Assembly: GCF_001688725.2 (NCBI RefSeq)
Contig: NZ_CP015401.2
Location: 2,232,001-2,296,000, forward strand
Source of the DNA: Bacteroides caecimuris
Lineage (GTDB): Bacteria > Bacteroidota > Bacteroidia > Bacteroidales > Bacteroidaceae
Direction of reading: 5' to 3'
Length of the DNA stretch: 64,000 bases
The translations under genes were made by a program, and so were the position numbers. Shown one piece after another: positions 27,477 to 35,928 of the stretch. Below the pieces are notes generated by a model. That model saw only the letters and a program-made list of their open reading frames with translations. It did no database searches and was not told the DNA's origin. Positions within the stretch are counted from its first letter, which is position 1, and each line of letters opens with the position of its first letter.

Positions 27477-28046
27477 TCAGAACTTATATCCTACAACAAT
27501 AGAAAAGTTCATGTTTTTAGGATTACCAACTTTTTGTACGTCAACTAAACCGAACTGACCTTCCAAACCTGCAATGATTTTACCAAATTCCAATGCAACT
27601 CCTACACCAAGACCTGCATCAAAACGCTTCAAAGCATCGTCACCAAACGTATCTTCCTTATACTCTACATTACCCATATCCATTTTCGATTTTCCCGCAA
27701 TTCCACATGCCAAATAAGGGCCTGCATTAACCACAAGATTAGTATTGTCTGCAACATTAAAACGAGCAGCAGCCATTACAGGTAATTCCAAATAATAAGC
27801 GTTGATGGTCAATTCATCTTTTTTGGCACCTTTACTAGTCAGGAATAATGAAGGCTGCAACGACCATGTATCATTAAAAGCATATTCAAAACCTCCTCCA
27901 AGCTTAAAGCCAACTTTTGCATTCAGATCAAGATCACCTGTATAATTGCTAAAGTTCATACCTACCTTGGCATTCCAACCTGTAATTTGAGAAAAACCTG
28001 CTACTGAAATCAGCGCAAATAAAACAAACAAAACACTCTTCTTCAT
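27477..28046 (-). CDS. PorT-family outer-membrane beta-barrel protein
   Basis: A 189-residue protein with signal peptide MKKSVLFVLFALISVAGFSQ, then eight-strand barrel pattern with alternating hydrophobic residues (GWNAKVGMNFSNYTG, LELPVMAAARF) and a terminal aromatic residue in VVGYKF. This is the OMP_b-brl_2 / PorT-like group, common in Bacteroides and usually of unknown function. Confidence 0.85.
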   Translation of the reverse strand: MKKSVLFVLFALISVAGFSQITGWNAKVGMNFSNYTGDLDLNAKVGFKLGGGFEYAFNDTWSLQPSLFLTSKGAKKDELTINAYYLELPVMAAARFNVADNTNLVVNAGPYLACGIAGKSKMDMGNVEYKEDTFGDDALKRFDAGLGVGVALEFGKIIAGLEGQFGLVDVQKVGNPKNMNFSIVVGYKF

Positions 28047-28104
28047 AATTTTAAAGTTTTAAATTAATACTAAAGGTTTTTATTGACCTCATTGTTTAAT
28101 AATA

Positions 28105-28135
28105 CAAATGTATAACTGTAATTTGTATTAAACAA
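28105..28135 (-). promoter_or_regulatory. Promoter of beta-barrel gene 27477-28046
   Basis: Minus strand: TTG at -33 and TACATTTG at -7 with a 20-base spacer, a good match to the Bacteroides consensus, 59 bases before the start. Confidence 0.65.
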
Positions 28136-28180
28136 CTTTTTCGTTAACAACTGCGTAATTTATAGAGATTATACATAAAA

Positions 28181-28213
28181 AAAGGGAATTCCCTATTTTT
28201 GAGAACTCCCTTT
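28181..28213 (-). terminator. Terminator after beta-barrel gene 28243
   Basis: Stem AAAGGGAATTC / GAACTCCCTTT (one G-T pair) with a T-run on the minus strand, 30 bases after the stop. Confidence 0.8.
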
Positions 28214-28242
28214 CCTATTTTGTTGAATTACTTTTCTTCTTA

Positions 28243-28776
28243 TCAGAATGCGTAGTGGAAACCAATTGAAAGGTCTTCGCTAGTAAGATTAAGTCCGAAT
28301 GAATGCTTAATAGGAGCATAATCCTCATCATAATCCATATTTCTCCGATAACCCAAGAAACCATACTTAGCTATAAAAGAGAAATTGTCATTCAACTTAA
28401 CTGCGATTCCCGGTCTCAAACCGACTTGACCTCTTTTAAAAGTATCTCCATCTTTCACTTTATCCAAACCGATTAAAGCGGTTCCATCTAAGAATAAACG
28501 CACAATACCACTTTCATAATAAGAGAAACGGATATACGGAGCAAAGTCAAATGAATTCATAGAAACTTTGTTTGCATACTCATGTCCATACGCTAATTCA
28601 GCACCCAGCGCCCATGTTTCATTAAAGTTGTATCCGATTTCCGGAGCAATTTTAAAAGAAGTAGTGTTGCCTGTGCTGTTACGCCAAACGTTCAAAGATC
28701 CGCCTACGTAAACTTCTTGTGCTTTTGCAGCGATAGTTGCTAACATCACAACTACCAATAACAAACCCTTTTTCAT
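28243..28776 (-). CDS. Outer-membrane beta-barrel protein
   Basis: A 177-residue protein with signal MKKGLLLVVVMLATIAAKA and a barrel pattern of alternating strands (YVGGSLNVWRN, KIAPEIGYNFN, WALGAELAYGH, FAPYIRFSYYE) ending SIGFHYAF. It belongs to the OMP_b-brl superfamily. Its promoter is one of the best consensus matches in the window. Function unknown. Confidence 0.85.
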   Translation of the reverse strand: MKKGLLLVVVMLATIAAKAQEVYVGGSLNVWRNSTGNTTSFKIAPEIGYNFNETWALGAELAYGHEYANKVSMNSFDFAPYIRFSYYESGIVRLFLDGTALIGLDKVKDGDTFKRGQVGLRPGIAVKLNDNFSFIAKYGFLGYRRNMDYDEDYAPIKHSFGLNLTSEDLSIGFHYAF

Positions 28777-28834
28777 TTTCTTTATTTTTTAAATTAAACA
28801 TTAGACCCCAATTCGGTCGATTGATTTCTGGGTA

Positions 28835-28866
28835 CAAATGTAAAGCAGTTTTCATAAAGAAACAAA
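28835..28866 (-). promoter_or_regulatory. Consensus promoter of gene 28243-28776
   Basis: Minus strand: TTTG (-33), 20 bases, TACATTTG (-7), matching the Bacteroides TTTG / TAnnTTTG consensus; about 59 bases before the start codon. Confidence 0.8.
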
Positions 28867-28978
28867 TATTTAGTTAGTTTTTTATAATAAACGCCAAATA
28901 AATGTTTAACGGAGACTCTGTACATCATATTATATAGCAACACAAAATTCTAGCTATAAGATTCTCTACAAGATTTAG

Positions 28979-28986
28979 TATCTTTG
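28979..28986 (+). promoter_or_regulatory. -7 box for the ydeI-like gene
   Basis: TATCTTTG is an exact TAnnTTTG match, 120 bases before the start at 29106. The rest of the 28777-29105 gap has only weak dyads (CAGTCA / TGACTG near 29010). Confidence 0.45.
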
Positions 28987-29105
28987 ACGAGTGGTAAGCC
29001 TTTCAGTCATCAGGCACAGCCACGTTTGACTGACATTGGATAGTGTAAAATGCTTCGTTATTATGAAAGTAAAAGCAATAAAACAGTTAGTTTAAACGAA
29101 TTGTT

Positions 29106-29669
29106 ATGTCAATAAAAATAAAGTATTTGGAGAACAGAAAAGATTGGCGAAAGTGGTTGAATGACAACTTTGAGACTGCCAATGAAGTTTGGTTTGTATT
29201 TCCCAGTAAATCTTCAGGCGAAAAAAGTATCACATACAACGACGCTGTTGAAGAAGCTCTTTGTTTCGAGTGGATTGACAGTACAATAAAATCGCTCGAC
29301 AAAGAACATAAAATTCAGCATTTCACCCCTAGAAATCCTAAAAGTACCTATTCGCAAGCTAACAAAGAAAGACTTAGGTGGCTATTGGAAAATAAAATGA
29401 TACACCCCAAATTTGAGGATAAAATACGAAATGTATTATCTGATCCTTTCATTTTCCCCAGTGACATAATTGAAAGATTGAAGGAAGATAAAACAATCTG
29501 GGAAAATTATCTACATTTTTCCGACACATATAAACGTATCAGAATTGCATACATTGATGCAGCCAGAAAACGACCAGAAGAATTTGAAAAGCGATTAAAC
29601 AACTTTATCAATAAAACGAAAGAAAATAAAAAGATCATAGGATTTGGCGGAATAGAGAAATACTATTAG
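29106..29669 (+). CDS. YdeI/OmpD-associated family protein
   Basis: A 187-residue soluble protein. NDAVEEALCFEWIDSTIKSLD followed by TPRNPKSTYSQANKERLRWL is the signature of the YdeI family (linked to bacteriocin or antimicrobial-peptide resistance in some species). The C-terminus YIDAARKRPEEFEKRL is also typical. Standalone gene with its own terminator. The precise function here is not known. Confidence 0.85.
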   Translation: MSIKIKYLENRKDWRKWLNDNFETANEVWFVFPSKSSGEKSITYNDAVEEALCFEWIDSTIKSLDKEHKIQHFTPRNPKSTYSQANKERLRWLLENKMIHPKFEDKIRNVLSDPFIFPSDIIERLKEDKTIWENYLHFSDTYKRIRIAYIDAARKRPEEFEKRLNNFINKTKENKKIIGFGGIEKYY

Positions 29670-29696
29670 TCCCAACTAAGAATCCATGAAAACCTA

Positions 29697-29738
29697 AAAT
29701 AGGCTGCAAATACTTTCACAAGTATTTACAGCCTATTT
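29697..29738. terminator. Terminator hairpin at the left edge of the accessory element
   Basis: Stem of 19 bases, AAATAGGCTGCAAATACTT / AAGTATTTACAGCCTATTT, one mismatch. It resembles the ppdK terminator at 40491-40532 in its TAGGCTG / CAGCC core and lies the same way relative to a ppdK-like 3' end. Confidence 0.8.
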
Positions 29739-29772
29739 ATCAGATAGTTAAGTACCTAACCAGCGTATTTGA

Positions 29773-29810
29773 CTATCCTTCTATCGCTGCCTGCGCCCCT
29801 CTAATTTACA
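29773..29810 (-). repeat. Degenerate copy of the ppdK 3' end (putative attachment-site remnant)
   Basis: Minus strand encodes IRGAQAAIEG and a stop; the real ppdK 3' end at 40557 encodes ARLAAAQAAIEE and a stop. About 28 of 38 bases match by eye, with GCCTGCGCC and CTAAT conserved. A similar terminator hairpin lies 25-35 bases downstream of both copies. This suggests that the accessory element between them integrated into the end of ppdK. No gene is seen in 29811-30049. Confidence 0.55.
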
Positions 29811-30049
29811 TCTAACATTCAATAAGTTATTAACTTAGTGTATGCAATTGTATTCTCAGTTCTTAGAGAAACACTTTCGACAACATTCAAAAGCAACTTT
29901 TTTCTTTCTTAAATCTGATGACTTCTACAAATATTTTGGCTATGCAGCGTCCTCAAATCTACAAAATACAAGTCTCAATCTGAATTTAGTTAATGAATTA
30001 CCTGTATAATAACATTGCGCATATATTATAAGGTATATTTATAATGTTT

Positions 30050-30502
30050 TTATCTCCTTTCTTTTAAGAGTTCTATAATAGCGTCCTTATCCTTTAAGTT
30101 GGAGTCCAGACGATTGATTTGTGCATTCAAACTATCAATCTGTTCTTTTAGAAGTTTGACAGTTTCTTTTTGGCTTTCAGTTTCTGACCGAGCCTGAGCC
30201 AACTGACTGGCAAGTTCGGCATCGCCAATAATGTTATGGACATTTCCTTCCAATGCTACTGCCGCAAGGTATGCGGAAATTTGATGCTGAACCGGACAGA
30301 ACAGCGAGAAGAAGTTAAAATCTAAAACCTCACAGACCCTAACAAGCCGTTTAGTCTCCATTGTCTCCCTCTCCAATATGCGGTTAACGTGCTGTTGGGG
30401 AACGCCAATTCTCCGGGCAAATTCAGACTTGCTAAGCCCAAGCTCGTTGCGACGTCTATCTATCGCTTCACCCACATGCACGTATTTTACATCTACATCC
30501 AT
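30050..30502 (-). CDS. XRE-family regulator with coiled-coil tail
   Basis: A 150-residue protein. Residues 10-60 form an XRE helix-turn-helix (LGLSKSEFARRIGVPQQHVNRIL). Residues about 95-148 are a heptad-rich coiled coil (VKLLKEQIDSLNAQINRLDSN), so it should act as a dimer or longer oligomer. It is transcribed away from the replication genes and probably represses the promoter at 30552 as an element regulator. Confidence 0.82.
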   Translation of the reverse strand: MDVDVKYVHVGEAIDRRRNELGLSKSEFARRIGVPQQHVNRILERETMETKRLVRVCEVLDFNFFSLFCPVQHQISAYLAAVALEGNVHNIIGDAELASQLAQARSETESQKETVKLLKEQIDSLNAQINRLDSNLKDKDAIIELLKERR

Positions 30503-30551
30503 AGATTTTAATCATTAATTGAATCTTAAATAATAAATCATCAAACGAATA

Positions 30552-30583
30552 TTTGGATAGATAAACCTTTTTATGTTACTTTG
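30552..30583 (+). promoter_or_regulatory. Promoter of the element's early genes
   Basis: TTTG (-33), 20 bases, TTACTTTG (-7): a close match to the Bacteroides consensus, 62 bases before the gene at 30646 and divergent from the XRE gene. Confidence 0.65.
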
Positions 30584-30645
30584 TGGCGTTATCATCTCTT
30601 TTGTAGGGACAAAGTTAAACATTAAATATTAAACATCCAACAATT

Positions 30646-30837
30646 ATGACTGAAAACTTGGAAAAAATCCGCCCGGCACTCGTAGCCCTCGAAGTAGGCG
30701 ATTCTGTTACATTCCACATTTCACGCTTGAAAAGCGTCCGCACGCAAGCCTCGGAACTGGGAGCGATTCATAATCGTCAGTTCAAGACGAAGACAAACAG
30801 GGAAGAACAAACCATAATCGTCAAACGTATTCTGTAA
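30646..30837 (+). CDS. Small conserved mobile-element protein
   Basis: A 63-residue protein (start MTENLEKIRPALVALEVGDS) with predicted strands and one helix: ESV-type GDSVTFHISRLKSVRTQAS and a TIIVKRIL end. Similar small proteins sit at the head of mobile-element gene sets in Bacteroides. It is 3 bases upstream of the next gene, so they are co-transcribed. Function unknown; it could be a DNA-binding or translation-regulating protein. Confidence 0.65.
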   Translation: MTENLEKIRPALVALEVGDSVTFHISRLKSVRTQASELGAIHNRQFKTKTNREEQTIIVKRIL

Positions 30838-30839
30838 GT

Positions 30840-31157
30840 ATGGCATTCTTTCAGTTTATAGACCGGATTATCCCATATGAAACCTTCTTGGAAGACCTTT
30901 CCGCACGGATTGTCAAGATGCTAAAGACGGATCATGACGACCCGGAATTCATCAGCCAAAGGAAGGCATACGCACTTTTCGGTCGTCGTAATGTAGAAAG
31001 ATGGAGGCGACAGGGAAAAGTGGAAATATACAAGAGGCCGGGTAAGGTGGAATACAGAACTGCTGACCTCCGTCTTTTGCAGCGCACTGTTCAAGACTAT
31101 TTCGACATTCCATCAACAGAAAACAAAAATAGATGCAGGAAGGAACAAGGAAAGTAA
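30840..31157 (+). CDS. Small helix-turn-helix mobile-element protein
   Basis: A 105-residue protein. ISQRKAYALFGRRNVERWRRQGKVEIYKRPGKVEYRTADL is an excisionase-like winged-helix pattern: helix, turn, recognition helix (NVERWRRQG) and beta wing. This is common in Bacteroides element proteins that bind DNA at origins or attachment sites. It lies in one operon with 30646. Confidence 0.68.
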   Translation: MAFFQFIDRIIPYETFLEDLSARIVKMLKTDHDDPEFISQRKAYALFGRRNVERWRRQGKVEIYKRPGKVEYRTADLRLLQRTVQDYFDIPSTENKNRCRKEQGK

Positions 31158-31257
31158 ACTAAATTGTGGCTATATCCGATAAAGAAACTGCTCCAGCGGT
31201 ATAGCTATTACCAGCATTTTTAAAGAGGCAGCATAAAAGTAAGCAGGTAAATGTTAT

Positions 31258-31461
31258 ATGAAAGAAATTAAACCAACGTGCGACCCCAACGGAGTCTATT
31301 CGGTTAAGCGGACTTGTGCCGAATTGGGTATAAGTAACAAAACGCTCCGCAAGTACAGGTTGAACGGCTATATCCAACCGCTCAACCCGAACAACACCTA
31401 CCGTCCCAAATACTCCGGACAGTCAATCATTGAGTGCTGGAACATTCTAACAACCTTATGA
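31258..31461 (+). CDS. Excisionase-like MerR-type DNA-binding protein
   Basis: A 67-residue protein: GVYSVKRTCAELGISNKTLRKYRLNGYIQPLNPN is a MerR/excisionase helix-turn-helix with a wing. The stop overlaps the primase start (ATGA), so translation is coupled to replication. It could control excision or bind the replication origin. No integrase gene is present to pair with it. Confidence 0.7.
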   Translation: MKEIKPTCDPNGVYSVKRTCAELGISNKTLRKYRLNGYIQPLNPNNTYRPKYSGQSIIECWNILTTL

Positions 31462-34400
31462 TTAGCGAGTCCGTCATTCAAAAAGTCAGGAATCTCGCCA
31501 TTGAAGAGGTTCTTCAACCCTACGTCAAACTCTCACGGAAAGGTTCGACGCTGATGGGGTTATGCCCTTTCCATACGGAAAGAACTGGCTCATTTGGCGT
31601 AAGCCCACATAAGAACCTGTTTCACTGTTTCAGCTGTAACCGTGGCGGTGATGCCATCACTTTCATTATGGAAAAAGAGAATCTTTCCTTTATGAAAGCC
31701 GTGGAGTTTATTGCCAAGCAGCATAACATTCCTGTTGAATACATTCAAGAAGAGCAAAATGAGGAGCAGATAGCCGAAGCTAAGCATAAGGAAGCACTGT
31801 TGGCTGCCCTTGACTCAGTACAGGGTTTCTTCGTAGAGAACTTAAGACATACGGAGAATGGAGAATGCGGTAAAGCCCGGGAATATGCGTATGGCAGGTG
31901 GTCGGAAGAGTTTTGTTCCATGGTCGGCATTGGCTATGCGCCTCAAAACAGCCAAACATTTATTGAGTATTGTCAACGAAAAGCACTTAATGAGGAACTG
32001 CTGTATGAATTAGGAATGCTCAGACGCAATGAGGACGACAATACTTATGCCATGTTTCGCCAACGCATCATGATTCCCATACGGAACAGGTGGGGACGCA
32101 TTATCGCCTATACCGCCCGATACATAGGCGACAACAAGAACGCTCCGAAATATATCAACTCCGCAACCTGCCCGATTTATTCCAAAGGGGAAAACCTGTT
32201 CGGCATTGACCGGGTCAGTCGCTTGCGCAATGTGGATTACATAATTATTGTGGAGGGTGCGCCTGATGTACTTAGGATGCAGTCCATAGGGTATGACAAC
32301 ACTGTAGCCGCCCTTGGAACATCGTGGACTGACAGTCAGTTTGAGCAACTGAAAAAGTACACCACTTCACTATGCTTCATACCGGATTCAGATATTGCTG
32401 AAGGAAAGGTCTATGGACCTGGCTTTGAAGCGGTCATGGCAAACGGTGCTGCGGCAATCAAAAAAGGATTCCATACGACAGTCAGGGAACTGCCTTTCTT
32501 GAAAATTCCAGCAACTGACAAGGAATTGGCAAGTGAAGTTTCAGAGGTAAAATACACCAAAAATGATGCAGACAGTTTCATCCGTTTCAGCGAAGACTAT
32601 ACCTCGCTTATGGAAAAGCATTTCATCATTTGGTTAGCCCAGAAACGCTTCCTTGTGGCATCCTCCTTGGTGGAAGAACGGAAATGTGTGGCTGAGATAG
32701 CCGACCTATTGCGCTATATCAAAGACCAGTTGGTGTTTGACCAGTGTATCGACCAATTGGCAAAACTGCACGGTAAGGTGAAACTGTGGCGAGATGCCGT
32801 CGTTCAGGCTCGTGGGGAAGCCCGGAAGAAAAATGACTTGCCGTCCTCCATGAATGACCTGCAACGCGAGGCGGAGCTGCTGCGTCAGTTCGGTCTGTTT
32901 GTCCGTGAAAACTGCTATTATGCCATTGGAGAAGAGGACGAGGATTCGATGCGTATTTCCAACTTCATCATGGAACCGCTGTTCCATATAGAGGACGAGA
33001 GCAACGGAACCCGTATCTTTCGGATGCGGAATATATATAATGTATGCCGTGTCATTGAACTGAAGGAGTCCGAACTTTGCTCGTTGAGCAATTTCCAGCA
33101 AAAGGCAGGTTCCTTGGGCAATTATGTGTGGTTGGCGAAGATTGACAAGCTCAACCGTGTCAAGGAATACCTCTATTCCAAGACCGACACGGCGGAACGC
33201 ATCCGAAAATTAGGATGGAATGGTACCGAAGGCTTCTTCGCTTTCGGCAATGGCATACTGGTGGAAGGCACGTTCAGAAATGTTGATGACCTCGGTATTG
33301 TCCGTGGCATCAATGGAAAGGCATTCTATATACCTGCCACTTCCAAAATCTACCTTCACAATCAGGAAATCTTTCAGTTCGAGCGGTTGATGGTACATGA
33401 GAACCGCAACGGCGTGAAACTGTATGACTATGTATCAAGGCTAATGGACGTGTTTGGCGAAAATGCTTCCATTGCCTTCTGTTATTTGCTGTCCACCCTG
33501 TTCCGGGACATCATATTCAAACGTACCCGTCATTTTCCCATCCTCAATCTCTTTGGCGAGAAAGGAACCGGTAAGACTACCCTTGCCACCTCACTCCAGT
33601 CTTTCTTCCTGCACGGCATAGATCCGCCCAACTTGGGCGTTACTTCCGTGCCTGCCATGAACGACCGTGTGTCGCAGGCGGTCAACACCCTTGTTGTGCT
33701 TGATGAATACAAGAACGACTTGGATATACGCAAGATTGCCTACCTCAAAGGGCTTTGGGGCGGTGGCGGTCAAACCAAGAAGAACACGAATACGGACGGT
33801 ATGGCTGTCCAAACCATTGTAACTACGGGGGTGGCACTATGCGGACAGGACAAGCCTACGCAGGACATGGCACTCTACACACGTGTTATCTTCCTTGCCT
33901 TCACCAAAACCTCGTTCAACCAGATGGAGAAAAGGCATTACGAGGATTTGGTGGCTCTCTGCAACTTGGGACTAACCCATCTGACAATAGAAATTCTGAC
34001 CCATCGGGAACTATTCGAGAAGAATTTCCCCGAAATCTATTCCATCACCAAGAGAGAACTGGCTGCAAAGCTGGAAAACGAAACCATCCATGACCGTATT
34101 TTCGGAAACTGGGTGATTCCGCTGGCTACCTTCCGCACGTTGGAAACGGTGATAGATGTACCGTTCGGCTATACTGAGTTATTCGAGACTGCCGTCAAGG
34201 AAATACGCAACCAAAACGAACTGGCACAGGAAAGTTCCGAAGTAGCCGACTTTTGGAATATGTTGCAGGGCTTCCAGACTTCAGGGAAATGTATCGACAA
34301 GGCTCATTACCACATCCGGTACCTGAAAGCGTTCCGCCCTCTATCCACCAAGGAAGACATTGAGTTCATGGAAGCGCGTCCAGTTCTGTATCTGAACATG

Positions 34401-34712
34401 GCAGCTGTGGCATCTTTGTTCAACAGCCGGAACATGAACGCTACTGCAAACCGTTCTAACTGGTCCACTATTATGTCATATCTGAAATCGCACTCGTCCT
34501 ATTTAGGCTTGAAACAAGACCGGTTTACGATTCTCCTTCCAAGCGGTTTGCCGGACTATACGATAGAGGTTGTCAATGGCGAGCAAGTCAGGAAAGTTAA
34601 AGTGAATCGTCCGAAAGCTCTTTGCTTTGATTATCTGCAACTAAAGGATGTGTTTGGTCTGGAATTGGAAACAGAAGTAATAACTGATGTGCAAGATTCA
34701 GATAACTTTTAA
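31458..34712 (+). CDS. CHC2-type primase / helicase
   Basis: A 1084-residue replication protein. N-terminal CHC2 zinc finger: Cys36, His39, Cys57, Cys60 in CPFH and CFSC. Then a TOPRIM domain (IIIVEGAPDVLRM and DSDIAEG), a long linker, and a helicase-like P-loop domain (GEKGTGKTTLATS, VVLDEYKN). The start ATG at 31458 overlaps the previous stop. It should prime and unwind element DNA, so the element replicates itself. It is close in layout to primase-helicases of Bacteroides integrative elements. Confidence 0.88.
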   Translation: MISESVIQKVRNLAIEEVLQPYVKLSRKGSTLMGLCPFHTERTGSFGVSPHKNLFHCFSCNRGGDAITFIMEKENLSFMKAVEFIAKQHNIPVEYIQEEQNEEQIAEAKHKEALLAALDSVQGFFVENLRHTENGECGKAREYAYGRWSEEFCSMVGIGYAPQNSQTFIEYCQRKALNEELLYELGMLRRNEDDNTYAMFRQRIMIPIRNRWGRIIAYTARYIGDNKNAPKYINSATCPIYSKGENLFGIDRVSRLRNVDYIIIVEGAPDVLRMQSIGYDNTVAALGTSWTDSQFEQLKKYTTSLCFIPDSDIAEGKVYGPGFEAVMANGAAAIKKGFHTTVRELPFLKIPATDKELASEVSEVKYTKNDADSFIRFSEDYTSLMEKHFIIWLAQKRFLVASSLVEERKCVAEIADLLRYIKDQLVFDQCIDQLAKLHGKVKLWRDAVVQARGEARKKNDLPSSMNDLQREAELLRQFGLFVRENCYYAIGEEDEDSMRISNFIMEPLFHIEDESNGTRIFRMRNIYNVCRVIELKESELCSLSNFQQKAGSLGNYVWLAKIDKLNRVKEYLYSKTDTAERIRKLGWNGTEGFFAFGNGILVEGTFRNVDDLGIVRGINGKAFYIPATSKIYLHNQEIFQFERLMVHENRNGVKLYDYVSRLMDVFGENASIAFCYLLSTLFRDIIFKRTRHFPILNLFGEKGTGKTTLATSLQSFFLHGIDPPNLGVTSVPAMNDRVSQAVNTLVVLDEYKNDLDIRKIAYLKGLWGGGGQTKKNTNTDGMAVQTIVTTGVALCGQDKPTQDMALYTRVIFLAFTKTSFNQMEKRHYEDLVALCNLGLTHLTIEILTHRELFEKNFPEIYSITKRELAAKLENETIHDRIFGNWVIPLATFRTLETVIDVPFGYTELFETAVKEIRNQNELAQESSEVADFWNMLQGFQTSGKCIDKAHYHIRYLKAFRPLSTKEDIEFMEARPVLYLNMAAVASLFNSRNMNATANRSNWSTIMSYLKSHSSYLGLKQDRFTILLPSGLPDYTIEVVNGEQVRKVKVNRPKALCFDYLQLKDVFGLELETEVITDVQDSDNF

Positions 34713-34808
34713 GAATCAGAGATTTATGATAAATATCTAATAATTAATACGATAACATAAATTATGCCATGCTGAGAATATTGCCAGGACGTCAACAAGT
34801 AATATTTT

Positions 34809-34921
34809 GTTCACTAAATCGAGTCTGTTCATAAATTCGTGAACGCAAGGAAATAATGAACGCAAGACTTGCTCAAACAAGAAATGTTCACTAAATTTGC
34901 ACTGTTCACGAATTTATGAAC
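34809..34921. promoter_or_regulatory. Operator-like repeat cluster upstream of the AbiEi-like gene
   Basis: Two copies of an 18-bp near-palindrome in opposite orientation: GTTCATAAATTCGTGAAC (34827-34844) and its exact reverse complement (34904-34921). Half-sites GTTCACTAAAT recur at 34809 and 34885, and GAACGCAAG occurs twice (34841 and near 34857). This is the kind of multi-site array bound by an AbiEi-type antitoxin for autoregulation. The rest of 34713-34953 shows nothing else. Confidence 0.65.
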
Positions 34922-34953
34922 AGTGTATAAACAATGAACAAAGGAATATAAAT

Positions 34954-35928
34954 ATGGGAACTGACTATATGGAATTATTTCATGAAGCTATTAATAACTT
35001 AAGAGTAGCGACAGGGAATGACAATATTGCCATTGATGATAAAATGGATAAATCCGTTTGCATTAATGGCATAGGATTTTGTTGTGAAATTAAGAAAACC
35101 ATAAGCAACGCCAATATCTTTTCTGTCATAGATGGTATCAATAACACGAACGATGAAGGTATGCCTATGATTCTAATAACCAATAAGCTCTATCCTAAGT
35201 TAGCCAATACGCTTGCGGATAATCGTATAAACTGGATAGACAAAGCTGGTAATTGCGACATCAGGCATGAAAATCTGACCATCAAGATTTCCGGGCAAAA
35301 AAATATAACTTCGGGTAGTACAAGTAGTGTATCAAAAACAAGTGAGACAAACATCAAACTCATCTTGTTCTTCCTGCAAAATCCCGAAAGCATAAACTGG
35401 TCATATCGTGAAATTCAGGAAAAAGTCGGATTATCCCTTGGTACTATCACAAAAGCTTTTGATCTGTTGAAGACGAAGCGATACTTAGTGCAAACCGATA
35501 AAGGAAGACGGATTGCCATGCGTGAGGAGCTTATTGAGTGGTGGCAACAACAGTACAATGAGTTCTTGAAACCCAAATTACTCATTCACCGGATGAGCTT
35601 CCGCACTCCAGACGCCAGAAAGAAATGGAAAGAAATGCCGCTTCCTGAAGGAATGTATTGGGGTGGCGATTGTGGTGCCAATTTAGTGGACGGTTACTTG
35701 ATTCCGGGCGAATTTGAAATTTATTCCGAGGTAGTGAGTTCTTTGCTTCTTCGGACTGGTGCGGTGGTGCCTGACCCTAATGGAGAAATACGTATTTACA
35801 AGAAATTCTGGATAGGAGATGACAAAGAAAATTTGGCTCCTACTTTAGTTATATATGCCGACTTGATGGGCACCGGTGATAGCCGATGCCATGAAGCTGC
35901 TTTAAGAATCAAAGAAAATGGAATATAA
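34954..35928 (+). CDS. AbiEi-family (type IV antitoxin-like) winged-helix protein
   Basis: A 324-residue protein; the ATG at 34954 follows AAAGGA. The N-terminal half carries NRINWIDKAGNCDI, which matches the INYIDAAGNAYI-like motif of AbiEi_2 proteins. The middle is a winged helix (NWSYREIQEKVGLSLGTITKAF). The C-terminal GMYWGGDCGANLVDGYLIP matches the family WYFGGETAA..GYL element. AbiEi antitoxins repress their operon and neutralise an AbiEii-type nucleotidyltransferase, and the next gene is such an enzyme. The ORF reads through from 34897, but those extra residues are the repeat region. Confidence 0.82.
   Translation: MGTDYMELFHEAINNLRVATGNDNIAIDDKMDKSVCINGIGFCCEIKKTISNANIFSVIDGINNTNDEGMPMILITNKLYPKLANTLADNRINWIDKAGNCDIRHENLTIKISGQKNITSGSTSSVSKTSETNIKLILFFLQNPESINWSYREIQEKVGLSLGTITKAFDLLKTKRYLVQTDKGRRIAMREELIEWWQQQYNEFLKPKLLIHRMSFRTPDARKKWKEMPLPEGMYWGGDCGANLVDGYLIPGEFEIYSEVVSSLLLRTGAVVPDPNGEIRIYKKFWIGDDKENLAPTLVIYADLMGTGDSRCHEAALRIKENGI

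Noticed and set aside
28777..29105. tRNA-like or small RNA gene
   Set aside because: No cloverleaf or conserved T-loop; only a promoter box and weak dyads are present.
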